Below, piece by piece: positions 1 through 7,656 of a stretch of 64,000 nt of DNA. Numbering within the stretch: the stretch's first letter is position 1; every line of letters starts with the position of its first letter. The position numbers and the translations under genes are program-made. The stretch lies in the NCBI GenBank assembly GCA_027315365.1, contig DAHUYF010000117.1:62001-126000 (forward strand), in the 5' to 3' direction. Origin of the DNA: Rhodospirillales bacterium. GTDB taxonomy: Bacteria > Pseudomonadota > Alphaproteobacteria > ATCC43930 > CGMCC-115725. Below the pieces are notes generated by a model. It saw only the letters and a list, made by a program, of their open reading frames with translations, was not told where the DNA came from and made no database searches.

Positions 1-257
1 GCAATTATTCGCGCGCCGAATGGGAAGAGGCGATGGTTCGCGCAGGGTTGAAGCCGCACTCGGTCAGTCCCTATCGCGTGCGCCTCGATTTCGCCACCTG
101 GATCGAACGAATGCGCACGCCGCAGCTCCAGGCCGATGCCATCCGCGCGCTGCAACGGGCGATGTCCGAGAGCGTCGTGCGCCATTACGAGATCGGCGCG
201 GATGGCAGCTTCATTCTCGATGTCGCGCTGTTCCGGGCTGAGAAAGCGGCGTCCTGA
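1..257 (+). CDS. SAM-dependent methyltransferase, C-terminal part (5' end outside window)
   Basis: The open frame is already running when the window begins (first complete codon at base 3) and stops at 257, leaving about 84 residues. The tail contains an Arg-Leu-Asp-Phe-x-x-Trp stretch followed by Arg-Met-x-Thr-Pro and ends in an alternating hydrophobic strand, Gly-Ser-Phe-Ile-Leu-Asp. This resembles the C-terminus of class I methyltransferases of the UbiE/Methyltransf_11 type. The SAM-binding glycine motif lies outside the window, so the substrate cannot be inferred. The gene converges on pcaB with only 7 bases between the stops and is probably unrelated to the protocatechuate operon. Confidence 0.6.
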   Translation, partial: NYSRAEWEEAMVRAGLKPHSVSPYRVRLDFATWIERMRTPQLQADAIRALQRAMSESVVRHYEIGADGSFILDVALFRAEKAAS

Positions 258-264
258 CCGCCGG

Positions 265-1611
265 TCAGCGCAGCCGCGCCAGCACGCGGTCGATGACCGC
301 ATCGGCCTCGCCGAGATAGCTCGCGGGATCGGTGAGCCGCTCCAGCGCCGCGCGGTCGAGATGCGGCGTCACCACATCATCCACAGCGAGTACCTCGACC
401 AGCGGCAGCTTCTGGTCGACGGCACGCTCGCAGGCCTGCTGCACCGCATGATGCGCGGCGTCGCGGCCGATCTTCTCGGCCAACGCCATCATCACCGCCT
501 CGGCCATGATCAGGCCTTGCTGCAGTCCGAGCCCGCGCCGCATCTGCGCGGCATCGACAGTGAGATCGCGGGCGAGCACCGCGGCGTGCTCCAGAGCGCC
601 GGCGGTCAGCGCGAAGATCTGCGGCAATGCCAGCCATTCGCTCTGCCACGGACCGGTGGCGCGCTCGTGATCCTGCGCCATGGCGGAGAACATCATCGGC
701 ACCAGCGCGTGCACCCCGCGCGCGGCCGCAAGGATGTACTCGCAGGCGATCGGGTTGCGCTTTTGCGGCATGGTGCTGGAGCCGCCGCGGCCGCTCTGAT
801 GCGGCTCGAAGGCCTCGCCCACCTCGCTCTGCATCAGTAGCATGACGTCGGTGGCGATCTTGGCCAGGCTGCCGCAGAGCATGCCGAGCAGCGACGCGAC
901 CTCGACGACGCGCTCGCGGCTGACATGCCAGGGCGCATCGGGCGCGGCAAGGCCGAGTTCGGCCGCGAGCCCTTCGGCCACCGCGCGGCCCTTGGCCCCT
1001 AGCGAGGCAAGCGTACCCACCGCGCCGCCGAATTGCACGGTCAGCGCGCGGCGCCGCACCTCGTCGAAGCGCGTGCGGTGATCGACGAGCGGCGCCAGCC
1101 AGACCGCGCATTTGTAGCCGAAGGTGACCGGCAGCGCGTGCTGGAGGTGGGTGCGTCCGGCCATGACCGTGGTGCGATGGCGGCGCGCCTGCTCGCCGAG
1201 GCCGGCGATGATCTCGCCGAGCCGCGCCTCGATCAGCGCGAGCCCGTCGCGCATCTGCAGCACTAGCGCGCTGTCCATGATGTCCTGCGTCGTAGCGCCC
1301 CAATGGACATAGCGCGCGGCATCGCCGCCGGCGGCGCGGCCCAGCGCCTTCACCACCGCCAGCACGGGATAGCCCACGCTGCGCGTGCTGGCGCCGATTT
1401 CCGGCAGCGAGACGCGCTCCACCTTCGCCGCGGCGGAGATCGCCTCGGCCGCGGCGGCGGGCACGATGCCGAGCCGAGCCTCGACCCGCGCCAGTGCCGC
1501 CTCGACCGCGAGCATCTTCTGCACCAGCCCCGCATCCGAGAACAGCGCCCGCATCGCGTCGCTGCCGAACAGGCCGCCGAAGACCGTGGAATCCGCGGGG
1601 TTGACGCTCAT
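265..1611 (-). CDS. pcaB: 3-carboxy-cis,cis-muconate cycloisomerase
   Basis: 448 aa, the usual size for PcaB, a member of the fumarase/aspartase superfamily. It lactonises 3-carboxy-cis,cis-muconate to 4-carboxymuconolactone, the step after ring cleavage by PcaHG. The superfamily signature loop Gly-Ser-Ser-x-Met-Pro-Gln-Lys-Arg-Asn-Pro is present near residue 275 and carries the catalytic serine region. A Thr-Thr-Gln-Asp-Ile-Met motif near residue 145 is the second conserved patch. It is the last gene of the leftward pca operon, 15 bases after pcaG, with a CGGAG ribosome site before its ATG. Adenylosuccinate lyase is the main alternative, but the pca neighbours decide it. Confidence 0.9.
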   Translation of the reverse strand: MSVNPADSTVFGGLFGSDAMRALFSDAGLVQKMLAVEAALARVEARLGIVPAAAAEAISAAAKVERVSLPEIGASTRSVGYPVLAVVKALGRAAGGDAARYVHWGATTQDIMDSALVLQMRDGLALIEARLGEIIAGLGEQARRHRTTVMAGRTHLQHALPVTFGYKCAVWLAPLVDHRTRFDEVRRRALTVQFGGAVGTLASLGAKGRAVAEGLAAELGLAAPDAPWHVSRERVVEVASLLGMLCGSLAKIATDVMLLMQSEVGEAFEPHQSGRGGSSTMPQKRNPIACEYILAAARGVHALVPMMFSAMAQDHERATGPWQSEWLALPQIFALTAGALEHAAVLARDLTVDAAQMRRGLGLQQGLIMAEAVMMALAEKIGRDAAHHAVQQACERAVDQKLPLVEVLAVDDVVTPHLDRAALERLTDPASYLGEADAVIDRVLARLR

Positions 1612-1626
1612 CGCGCCGGTCTCCGG

Positions 1627-2202
1627 TCAGACATCGAAGAAGGCGGTCTCTCCCTCGCCCTGCAGCACCACGTCGAAGCGGTAGGCCGACGGGGTGCTGT
1701 TCACGGGCTTGGCGAGGAGCGTCTGGCGCGCGGCGGGATCGTCGATCGCGCTCAGCACCGGATCCGCCTCGTTGGCCGCGGCAAGGTCGGCGAAATAAAT
1801 GCGGGTGACGAGGTGCTTGAGCAGGCCGCGGGCGAACACGGTCATCGCGATATGCGGCGCCTGCAGCGCGTTGCCGCACCCCGGCACCGCGCCCGGACGG
1901 ATGGTGACGAAGCGGTAGCGCCCCTGCCTGTCGGTGAAGACGCGGCCGAAGCCGACGAAGTTCGCATCGGCCGGCTTCTCCTGCCGGTCCTCGGGATGGG
2001 CGTATTTGCCGGCGGCGTTGGCCTGCCAGATCTCGAGCATGGCGTCGGGCACCGGCGCGCCCTCGCCGTCCCGCACCTGGCCCTCGATGACGATGGCCTC
2101 GCCCTTGGCCTTGCCGGCATGGGTGAGATCGGCCAGCTCGGGCCGGGTCAGGCCGACGGCGAAGAACGGCCCCACCGTCTGCGAGGCGGTCGGAATGAGC
2201 AT
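1627..2202 (-). CDS. pcaG: Protocatechuate 3,4-dioxygenase alpha subunit
   Basis: 191 aa, intradiol ring-cleavage dioxygenase fold. The start at 2202 gives the classical N-terminus, with Thr-Ala-Ser-Gln-Thr-Val-Gly-Pro-Phe-Phe from residue 5; the frame stays open upstream but only inside pcaH. The segment Gln-Ala-Pro-His-Ile near residue 120 aligns with the beta-subunit iron-ligand region but lacks its ligand set, as expected for the non-iron-binding alpha subunit. Together with PcaH it opens the protocatechuate ring to 3-carboxy-cis,cis-muconate. It begins 4 bases after the pcaH stop, which suggests translational coupling for equal subunit supply. Confidence 0.92.
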   Translation of the reverse strand: MLIPTASQTVGPFFAVGLTRPELADLTHAGKAKGEAIVIEGQVRDGEGAPVPDAMLEIWQANAAGKYAHPEDRQEKPADANFVGFGRVFTDRQGRYRFVTIRPGAVPGCGNALQAPHIAMTVFARGLLKHLVTRIYFADLAAANEADPVLSAIDDPAARQTLLAKPVNSTPSAYRFDVVLQGEGETAFFDV

Positions 2203-2206
2203 GATC

Positions 2207-2911
2207 TCACGTCTCCATCGGGGTCGCGCCGCGGCCGCGCAGCACGATGTCGAAGCGGTAGCCCAGCGCATACTCGGCCTGGCTCAACTCGGGATCATAG
2301 GTCGAGATCAGCCGCCGGCGCGCCTCGGTATCGGCCGTGCTGTTGAAGATCGGGTCGAGCGGCAGCAGCGGATCGCCGGGGAAATACATCTGCGTCACCA
2401 GCCGCGTGGCGAAGGCCGGGCCGAAGACCGAGAAATGCAGATGCTGCGGCCGCCACGCGTTGTAGCTGTTGCGCCAGGGATAGGCCCCCGCCTTGATGGT
2501 GAGAAAGCGATAGCCGCCCTCGGCGTCGGTAACGACATGGCCCTTGCCGGGAAAGTTGGGATCGAGCGGCGCGTCATGCTGGTCGCCGTCATGGAGATAG
2601 CGCCCGGCGGCATTGGCCTGCCACAGCTCGACCAGCGTGCCGGGAACCGGTCGCCCATCCTCGTCGAGCACGCGCCCGGCGACGATGATGCGCTCGCCGA
2701 TCGGCTCACCGCGGCCGGCGCGGGTGAGATCGGCCTGATTCGGCCCCTCCCAGCCGCCGGCGAAGGTCGGGCCGGTGGTCTCGGTGAGCGTGTGCTCGAG
2801 GCGGATCGGCAGGCGCTTCGGCGCGCGCTTCGCCGTGCTGGAGTAGCCGGGATAGTCGTTGGGCGGGTGATTGCCGGGCTTCTCGCGGCGATAACCCGTA
2901 ACGTCAACCAT
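2207..2911 (-). CDS. pcaH: Protocatechuate 3,4-dioxygenase beta subunit (iron-binding)
   Basis: 234 aa. All four non-haem Fe(III) ligands known from Pseudomonas PcaH are present with the same spacing: Tyr105 (Gly-Arg-Tyr), Tyr144 (Ala-Tyr-Pro-Trp-Arg), and His157 and His159 (Arg-Pro-Gln-His-Leu-His). The enzyme should therefore be active. The chosen ATG at 2911 gives a normal N-terminus and overlaps the end of pcaC by 8 nt; a longer open frame would run into pcaC. With PcaG it forms the dioxygenase that cleaves protocatechuate between its hydroxyls. It sits centrally in the acs-pcaC-pcaH-pcaG-pcaB order. Confidence 0.95.
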   Translation of the reverse strand: MVDVTGYRREKPGNHPPNDYPGYSSTAKRAPKRLPIRLEHTLTETTGPTFAGGWEGPNQADLTRAGRGEPIGERIIVAGRVLDEDGRPVPGTLVELWQANAAGRYLHDGDQHDAPLDPNFPGKGHVVTDAEGGYRFLTIKAGAYPWRNSYNAWRPQHLHFSVFGPAFATRLVTQMYFPGDPLLPLDPIFNSTADTEARRRLISTYDPELSQAEYALGYRFDIVLRGRGATPMET

Positions 2912-3302
2912 TCGCTTTCTCCTTGTCCATCTCCTCGAACACGGCGCGGGCATGGGCGAAGGCCGAGTTCGCCGCCGGCACCCCCGCATAGATCGAGGTA
3001 TGCATCAGCACTTCCTTGACCTCGTCGCGGCTCACACCGGTATTGGCGGTGGCGTGGAGATGGAGCTTCAGCTCCTCCTCCTGGCCGAGCGCGGCGAGCA
3101 GCGCGATGGTCAGCATGCTGCGCGTCTTACGATCCAGGCCGGGTCGTGTCCAGATGCCGCCCCAGGCGTATTCGGTGATGAAGGTCTGCCAATCCTCGGT
3201 AAGCGCGGTGGCGCGCTGGCGCGAGCGCTCGACATGGGCGCGGCCCAGCACCGCACTGCGCACCGCCAAGCCCCGCTCGAAGAGATTGCTGATCACTCCC
3301 AT
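2904..3302 (-). CDS. pcaC: 4-carboxymuconolactone decarboxylase
   Basis: 132 aa, a stand-alone carboxymuconolactone decarboxylase (AhpD-like helical fold). It converts 4-carboxymuconolactone to 3-oxoadipate enol-lactone. The family core is visible in His-x-His-Ala-x-x-Asn-Thr-Gly-Val near residue 85 and Ala-Gly-Val-Pro-Ala-Ala-Asn near residue 112. The ATG at 3302 has a good AAAGGAG site 7 bases upstream; an in-frame upstream extension is arginine-rich and was not used. No PcaD fusion is present, and pcaD and the 3-oxoadipate CoA-transferase genes are not in the window. Confidence 0.92.
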   Translation of the reverse strand: MGVISNLFERGLAVRSAVLGRAHVERSRQRATALTEDWQTFITEYAWGGIWTRPGLDRKTRSMLTIALLAALGQEEELKLHLHATANTGVSRDEVKEVLMHTSIYAGVPAANSAFAHARAVFEEMDKEKANG

Positions 3303-3416
3303 GACAAGGCTCCTTTGTTGCTGATGATAGCGGCGGCGGCTGGCCGGCGACACGGACACGGCGTCGCCCGACGCGCCGGCGCGTCCCGATCCCGCGGCGC
3401 GCTCCGGCTTTGCGGC

Positions 3417-4979
3417 TCAGTTCACCTGCCGCTCGCGGCCTTCCCAATAGGGCTTGCGCAGCTCGCGCTTCAACAGCTTGCCCGAGGGGTTGCGCGGCAG
3501 CACGGCGACGAAGTCGACCGAGCGCGGCACCTTGTAACCGGCGATGCGCTCGCGCGCGTAGTCGATCAGCTCGGCCACCGTGACCCGTGCCTCCGGCTTC
3601 TTGACCACGATCGCCTTCACCGCCTCGCCCCATTGCTCGTCCGGCACGCCGATCACCGCGACATCGGCGATCGCGGGATGGCCGAAGAGGGCGCTCTCGA
3701 CCTCGGCGGGATAGATGTTCTCGCCGCCGGAGACGATCATGTCCTTGACGCGGTCGTAGATGTAGAGATAGCCGTCCTTGTCCATGTAGCCGGCGTCGCC
3801 GGAATGGAACCAGCCGCCGCGGATCGCGCGCCGCGTCGCCTCGTCGAGATGCCAGTAGCCCAGCATCACCTGCGGCGTGCGGCAGACGACCTCGCCCACC
3901 TCGCCCGGCGGCAGAGCATTGCCGGCGGCGTCGACCACTTTGATCTCGACCCCGGCCATCGGCTTGCCGCAGGATTTCATCCGCTCGACCGCATGCTCGC
4001 CGTGATCCGCGGGTGGAAGATAGGTGATGGCGCCGGTGGTCTCGGTCAGGCCGTAGACCTGGCCGAGGCCGCAGCCGAAGACATCGAGCGCGCGCCGGAT
4101 GAGGTCGAGCGGCGCCGGCGAGGCACCGTAGACGATGAGCTCGAGCGAGGAAAAATCGGTGTCGCGCGATTGCGGCGCCTGCAGCAGGAACAGCATCATG
4201 GCCGGGACGAAGATCGCCTTGGTGATGCGCTGCCGCTCGATCAGGCGCAGGATCGCCGGCGGATCGAAGTCGCGGGTCAGCACGTTCTCGACGCCGCGAT
4301 AGAGCCCGACCAGCGCCCAGCCGCTGCCGCCGATATGGAACAGCGGCATGCAGACGAGGCTGACGTCGCCATCATGCCAGCGGCCCCATTCGTCGAGCGC
4401 CAGCGGCAGCAGCGCCAGGAGATTGTCGTGGCTGAGCTGCGCCCCCTTGGGGTGGCCGGTGGTGCCGCTGGTATACATCTGGATGGCGCAGTCGCCGGCG
4501 CGGACCGGCCGCCGCGGATCCTGCGCCTTCTGGCTGTCGCGCCAGCTTCGATAGTCCGGCCAGGCGGGGTGCCCGCCATCGAGCGCGATGATCGCGCGCA
4601 CCGTTTTGAGCTCGCTCGCCACCTTCTCGACCGCGGCGTAGAAATCGGCGCCGACGAACAGCAGCTCGGCCTCGGCGTCGTTGACGACAAAGGCGATCTC
4701 GGGCGACGCCAGGCGGAAATTGACCGGCACCAGCACGGCGCCGGTCTTGGCCGCGCCGAACCACAATTCGAAGAAGGGCGGGTTGTTCTTGGACAGGAAA
4801 GCGATCCGCCGCGCGAGGCCGACATCGGCGGCGATCAGCCCTTGCGCCACCTGGTTGGCGCGCCGGTCGAGCGCCGCATAGGTGATCGTCTCGCCCTCGA
4901 AATGCAGCGCCACCGTGTCGGGACGCGTCTCGGCGTGGCGGCGCGTGATATCGGCAACGGTCGGGATCTCGGCAACCAT
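3417..4979 (-). CDS. AMP-forming acyl-CoA synthetase (long-chain or aromatic acid type)
   Basis: 520 aa, ANL-superfamily adenylating enzyme. The ATP motif Tyr-Thr-Ser-Gly-Thr-Thr-Gly-His-Pro-Lys-Gly lies near residue 175, Tyr-Gly-Leu-Thr-Glu-Thr-Thr-Gly near residue 310, Gly-Glu-Asn-Ile-Tyr-Pro-Ala-Glu-Val-Glu near residue 430, and the C-terminal Pro-Ser-Gly-Lys catalytic lysine near residue 505. The ATG at 4979 follows a GGGAGGGG site. It is first in the strand order leading into pcaCHGB, 114 bases before pcaC. This suggests activation of a plant phenolic or another acid that feeds protocatechuate, but the substrate cannot be read from sequence; a FadD-like role is equally possible. Confidence 0.85.
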   Translation of the reverse strand: MVAEIPTVADITRRHAETRPDTVALHFEGETITYAALDRRANQVAQGLIAADVGLARRIAFLSKNNPPFFELWFGAAKTGAVLVPVNFRLASPEIAFVVNDAEAELLFVGADFYAAVEKVASELKTVRAIIALDGGHPAWPDYRSWRDSQKAQDPRRPVRAGDCAIQMYTSGTTGHPKGAQLSHDNLLALLPLALDEWGRWHDGDVSLVCMPLFHIGGSGWALVGLYRGVENVLTRDFDPPAILRLIERQRITKAIFVPAMMLFLLQAPQSRDTDFSSLELIVYGASPAPLDLIRRALDVFGCGLGQVYGLTETTGAITYLPPADHGEHAVERMKSCGKPMAGVEIKVVDAAGNALPPGEVGEVVCRTPQVMLGYWHLDEATRRAIRGGWFHSGDAGYMDKDGYLYIYDRVKDMIVSGGENIYPAEVESALFGHPAIADVAVIGVPDEQWGEAVKAIVVKKPEARVTVAELIDYARERIAGYKVPRSVDFVAVLPRNPSGKLLKRELRKPYWEGRERQVN

Positions 4980-5168
4980 GCATCCCCTCCCTGCGAGCAG
5001 CTTTTTTTGCCGTTCTGGCCGCCGCTCCAGGCCGTCACCACGGCGCCCGCCGCGGCGCCGCGGCATGCGGGTGATATTGAAGCGGCTTTTGCCATTGCAC
5101 AAGGATGCGCCGCGGCCGTCGGCGGCTGCTCAGAAATCGGGCAGGCAAGACGGCCTGATGGCGCTTTC

Positions 5169-6512
5169 CTAGCCCTGAAGGGCGCGCGCGACGCGCTGCT
5201 GGCGCTCGAGCAGCACGGGAAGGTCGAGGCCGGGGATGGCGCCGTCCTCGACCACCCATCGGCCGGCGACCATCACCCGGTCGGCGCGATGCGCGCCGCA
5301 GCGCACCAGCGCCGCCACCGGATCGCCGTAGCCGGCGAAATTCGGCCCGTCGAGCCGGAAGAGCGCAAGGTCGGCAGCCTGACCGGGCGCGATGCGGCCG
5401 AGCTCGCCGCGGCCGAGGCAGGCCGCCGACCCCTCGGTCGCCCAGCGCAGCGCGTCGCGATGCCCGATGCGCTTGACGCCGGAGCGGCCGCGCTGCAACA
5501 GGAAGGCGGCGCGCACCTCCTGGATCAGGTTCGAGCCGTCATTGGAGGCCGAGCCGTCGACCCCCAGGCCCACCGTCACCCCCGCCTGCTCCATCTCGGC
5601 GACGGGGCAGGCGCCCGAGGCCAGCGCCTGGTTGCTGCAAGGGCAGTGGCTGACGGCAATGCCGGCCCGCGCCAGCCGCGCGATCTCCTCGGCCGTGACG
5701 TGGATGCCATGCGCCACCCAGACCGGGGCGTCGAGCCAGCCGCATTGCTCGAGATAGTCGAGCGGGCGGCAGCCCAGCACCTCCTGGCAATAGCGGTTTT
5801 CGTCCGCGGTCTCGGCGAAGTGGGTGTGGAGCCGGACGCCGCGGCGCTTGGCGAGCGCCGCCGTCTCTTCCATCAGCGAGCGCGTCACCGTGAAAGGCGA
5901 GCAGGGCGCCAGCGCGATCTGCACCATGGCACCCGGCGCCGCCTGGTGATAGGCGTCGATGAGGCGCTCGCTGTCGGCGAGGATGGTGTCCTGGTCCTGC
6001 ACGACGCTGTCCGGCGGCAGCCCGCCGTCGCGGCGCGACCGGTTCATCGAGCCGCGGGTGAGAACGACACGGATGCCGAGCGCGCGCGCCGCCGCGACCT
6101 CGCCGTCGATCGCGTGCTCGAGCCCCGGCGGAAAGACGTAGTGGTGATCGGTCGTGGTGGTGCAGCCGGAGAGCAGCAGCGCCGCCATCGCCGTGCTCGC
6201 CGCCGTCTCCAGCGCGTCAGGCGTGAGCCGCGCCCAGATCGGATAGAGCGTCGACAGCCAGCCGAACAGCTCCTGGTCGATCGCCGCCGGCAGGCTGCGC
6301 GTCAGCGTCTGGTAGAAATGATGGTGCGTGTTGATCAGGCCCGGCAGCACGACATGCGCGCCGGCATCGAACACCGCCGCCGCGCGCGCCGGAACCCGCC
6401 CTGCCGGCACCAGCTCGGCGATCCAGCCGTCCTCGACGACGACCCCGCGCTCCGCCCCCTCGGCGAGGGTCGCCAGGGGATCCTTGATCCAGAGAGCGCC
6501 GCCGTGTGCCAC
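5169..6512 (-). CDS. 8-oxoguanine deaminase-like amidohydrolase
   Basis: 447 aa, amidohydrolase superfamily, cytosine-deaminase/TrzN branch. Metal ligands are visible: Asn-Thr-His-His-His at 61-65, His in Thr-His-Phe-Ala-Glu-Thr near 245, His in Ser-His-Cys-Pro-Cys-Ser-Asn near 305, and Asp in Gly-Val-Asp-Gly-Ser-Ala-Ser-Asn-Asp near 340. The Phe-Tyr-Gln-Thr-Leu-Thr-Arg run after the first ligands is what I associate with characterised 8-oxoguanine deaminases, which make urate. A GTG start at 6512 is chosen because AGAGGTGG lies 4 bases upstream. It diverges from the allantoinase operon, which fits a role feeding urate/allantoin catabolism. Another purine or triazine deaminase is possible. 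Confidence 0.8.
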   Translation of the reverse strand: MAHGGALWIKDPLATLAEGAERGVVVEDGWIAELVPAGRVPARAAAVFDAGAHVVLPGLINTHHHFYQTLTRSLPAAIDQELFGWLSTLYPIWARLTPDALETAASTAMAALLLSGCTTTTDHHYVFPPGLEHAIDGEVAAARALGIRVVLTRGSMNRSRRDGGLPPDSVVQDQDTILADSERLIDAYHQAAPGAMVQIALAPCSPFTVTRSLMEETAALAKRRGVRLHTHFAETADENRYCQEVLGCRPLDYLEQCGWLDAPVWVAHGIHVTAEEIARLARAGIAVSHCPCSNQALASGACPVAEMEQAGVTVGLGVDGSASNDGSNLIQEVRAAFLLQRGRSGVKRIGHRDALRWATEGSAACLGRGELGRIAPGQAADLALFRLDGPNFAGYGDPVAALVRCGAHRADRVMVAGRWVVEDGAIPGLDLPVLLERQQRVARALQG

Positions 6513-6652
6513 CGTTCCACCTCTCTGCTGCCGCCTGCCCAGCAAACCGCAATGCCCGACCCTGCGCAAGCGATGGCGCGGATTTTGCACGCAATCTCCT
6601 CGTGGAAATCGCCGCCGGCCTGCCCGGACGGCCTGGCGCAGGGAGGGTGGTG

Positions 6653-6712
6653 ATGACGCATGTCTTCTACGCGGCGGCGCGCACCGCCGCCGGCCGCCGG
6701 ATCGCCGTTTGA
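6653..6712 (+). CDS. Possible 19-codon leader peptide upstream of the allantoinase gene
   Basis: An ATG at 6653 has a strong GGGAGGG ribosome site 5 bases upstream and opens a 19-residue frame that ends in TGA at 6710-6712. That stop overlaps the TTG start proposed for the next gene (TTGA). The peptide is Arg/Ala-rich and matches nothing I know. It may be a translation-coupling leader that delivers ribosomes to the weak TTG start. A single-base frameshift here would instead fuse it in frame with the allantoinase. I see the arrangement directly; the function is inference. Confidence 0.3.
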   Translation: MTHVFYAAARTAAGRRIAV

Positions 6713-7656
6713 CCAGGAATGCGAAACCCGCCGCCCCGAGCGCGCGCTATCCCCGCGACATGGTGGGCTATGGCGGCAGGCCGCCGCATCCGCGCTGGCC
6801 GCGCAACGCGCGGCTCGCGGTGCAGTTCGTCATCAATTACGAGGAAGGCGGCGAGAACTGCGTGCTGCATGGCGATGCCGCCTCGGAGGCCTTCCTGTCG
6901 GAGATCGTCGCGGCGCAGCCGCTCCATGGCGTGCGCCATATGAGCATGGAATCGATCTACGAATATGGCAGCCGCGCCGGATTCTGGCGGCTGCTGCGGC
7001 TCTTCGCCGAGCGGCGCATGACCGCCACCGTTTTCGCGGTCGGGATGGCGCTGGAGCGCAATCCGGCGGCAGCGGCGGCGATGGTCGAGGCCGGTTTCGA
7101 GATCGCCGCGCATGGCTGGCGCTGGATCGACTATCAGCATGTCGACGCCGCAGTCGAGCGCGAGCATATCCGGCTGGCCGTGGCAGCGATCGAGCGCGCC
7201 ACCGGCAGCCGCCCGCTCGGCTGGTACACCGGGCGTACCAGCCCCAACACGCGCGCGCTCGTCGCCGAGCATGGCGGCTTCCTCTACGACGCCGATTCCT
7301 ACGCCGACGACCTGCCCTATTGGGAGGCGGTCGGCGGCCGGTCCCAGCTCATCGTCCCCTATACGCTCGACGCCAACGACATGCGCTTCGCCACCGCGCA
7401 GGGCTTCAACTCCGGCGATCAGTTCTTCGCCTATCTGCGCGACGCCTTCGACCTGCTCTATGCCGAGGGCGAGACCGCGCCCAGAATGATGTCGATCGGC
7501 CTTCATGCGCGCCTTGCAGGCCGCCCGGCGCGCGCAGCGGCACTGGCGCGCTTCCTCGATCATGTCGCCGGCCACAGCGATGTCTGGGTCTGCCGCCGCG
7601 TCGATATCGCCCGCCACTGGATCGCGCATCATCCCGCGCCAAGGGCCGGCGGATGA
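6709..7656 (+). CDS. puuE: Allantoinase, PuuE (polysaccharide-deacetylase fold) type
   Basis: 315 aa. The sequence opens with the family hallmark Tyr-Pro-Arg-Asp-Met-Val-Gly-Tyr-Gly, followed by Asn-Tyr-Glu-Glu-Gly-Gly-Glu-Asn and Ser-Met-Glu-Ser-Ile-Tyr-Glu-Tyr-Gly. A catalytic-site stretch Ala-Ala-His-Gly-Trp-Arg-Trp-Ile lies near residue 133 and Trp-Tyr-Thr-Gly-Arg-Thr-Ser-Pro-Asn-Thr near 175. PuuE proteins hydrolyse allantoin to allantoate without the amidohydrolase metal site of AllB. No ATG lies between the conserved start region and far upstream, so TTG at 6709 is the best start. It is coupled to the 19-codon ORF before it and overlaps the next gene by ATGA. Confidence 0.88.
   Translation: MTRNAKPAAPSARYPRDMVGYGGRPPHPRWPRNARLAVQFVINYEEGGENCVLHGDAASEAFLSEIVAAQPLHGVRHMSMESIYEYGSRAGFWRLLRLFAERRMTATVFAVGMALERNPAAAAAMVEAGFEIAAHGWRWIDYQHVDAAVEREHIRLAVAAIERATGSRPLGWYTGRTSPNTRALVAEHGGFLYDADSYADDLPYWEAVGGRSQLIVPYTLDANDMRFATAQGFNSGDQFFAYLRDAFDLLYAEGETAPRMMSIGLHARLAGRPARAAALARFLDHVAGHSDVWVCRRVDIARHWIAHHPAPRAGG

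Noticed and set aside
2952-6653. Very long open frame (over 1,200 codons) on the + strand
   Set aside because: It runs antisense to pcaC, the acyl-CoA synthetase and the 8-oxoguanine deaminase, all of which have motifs. Long antisense frames are expected at this GC content; composition is Arg/His/Asp-rich with no motif.
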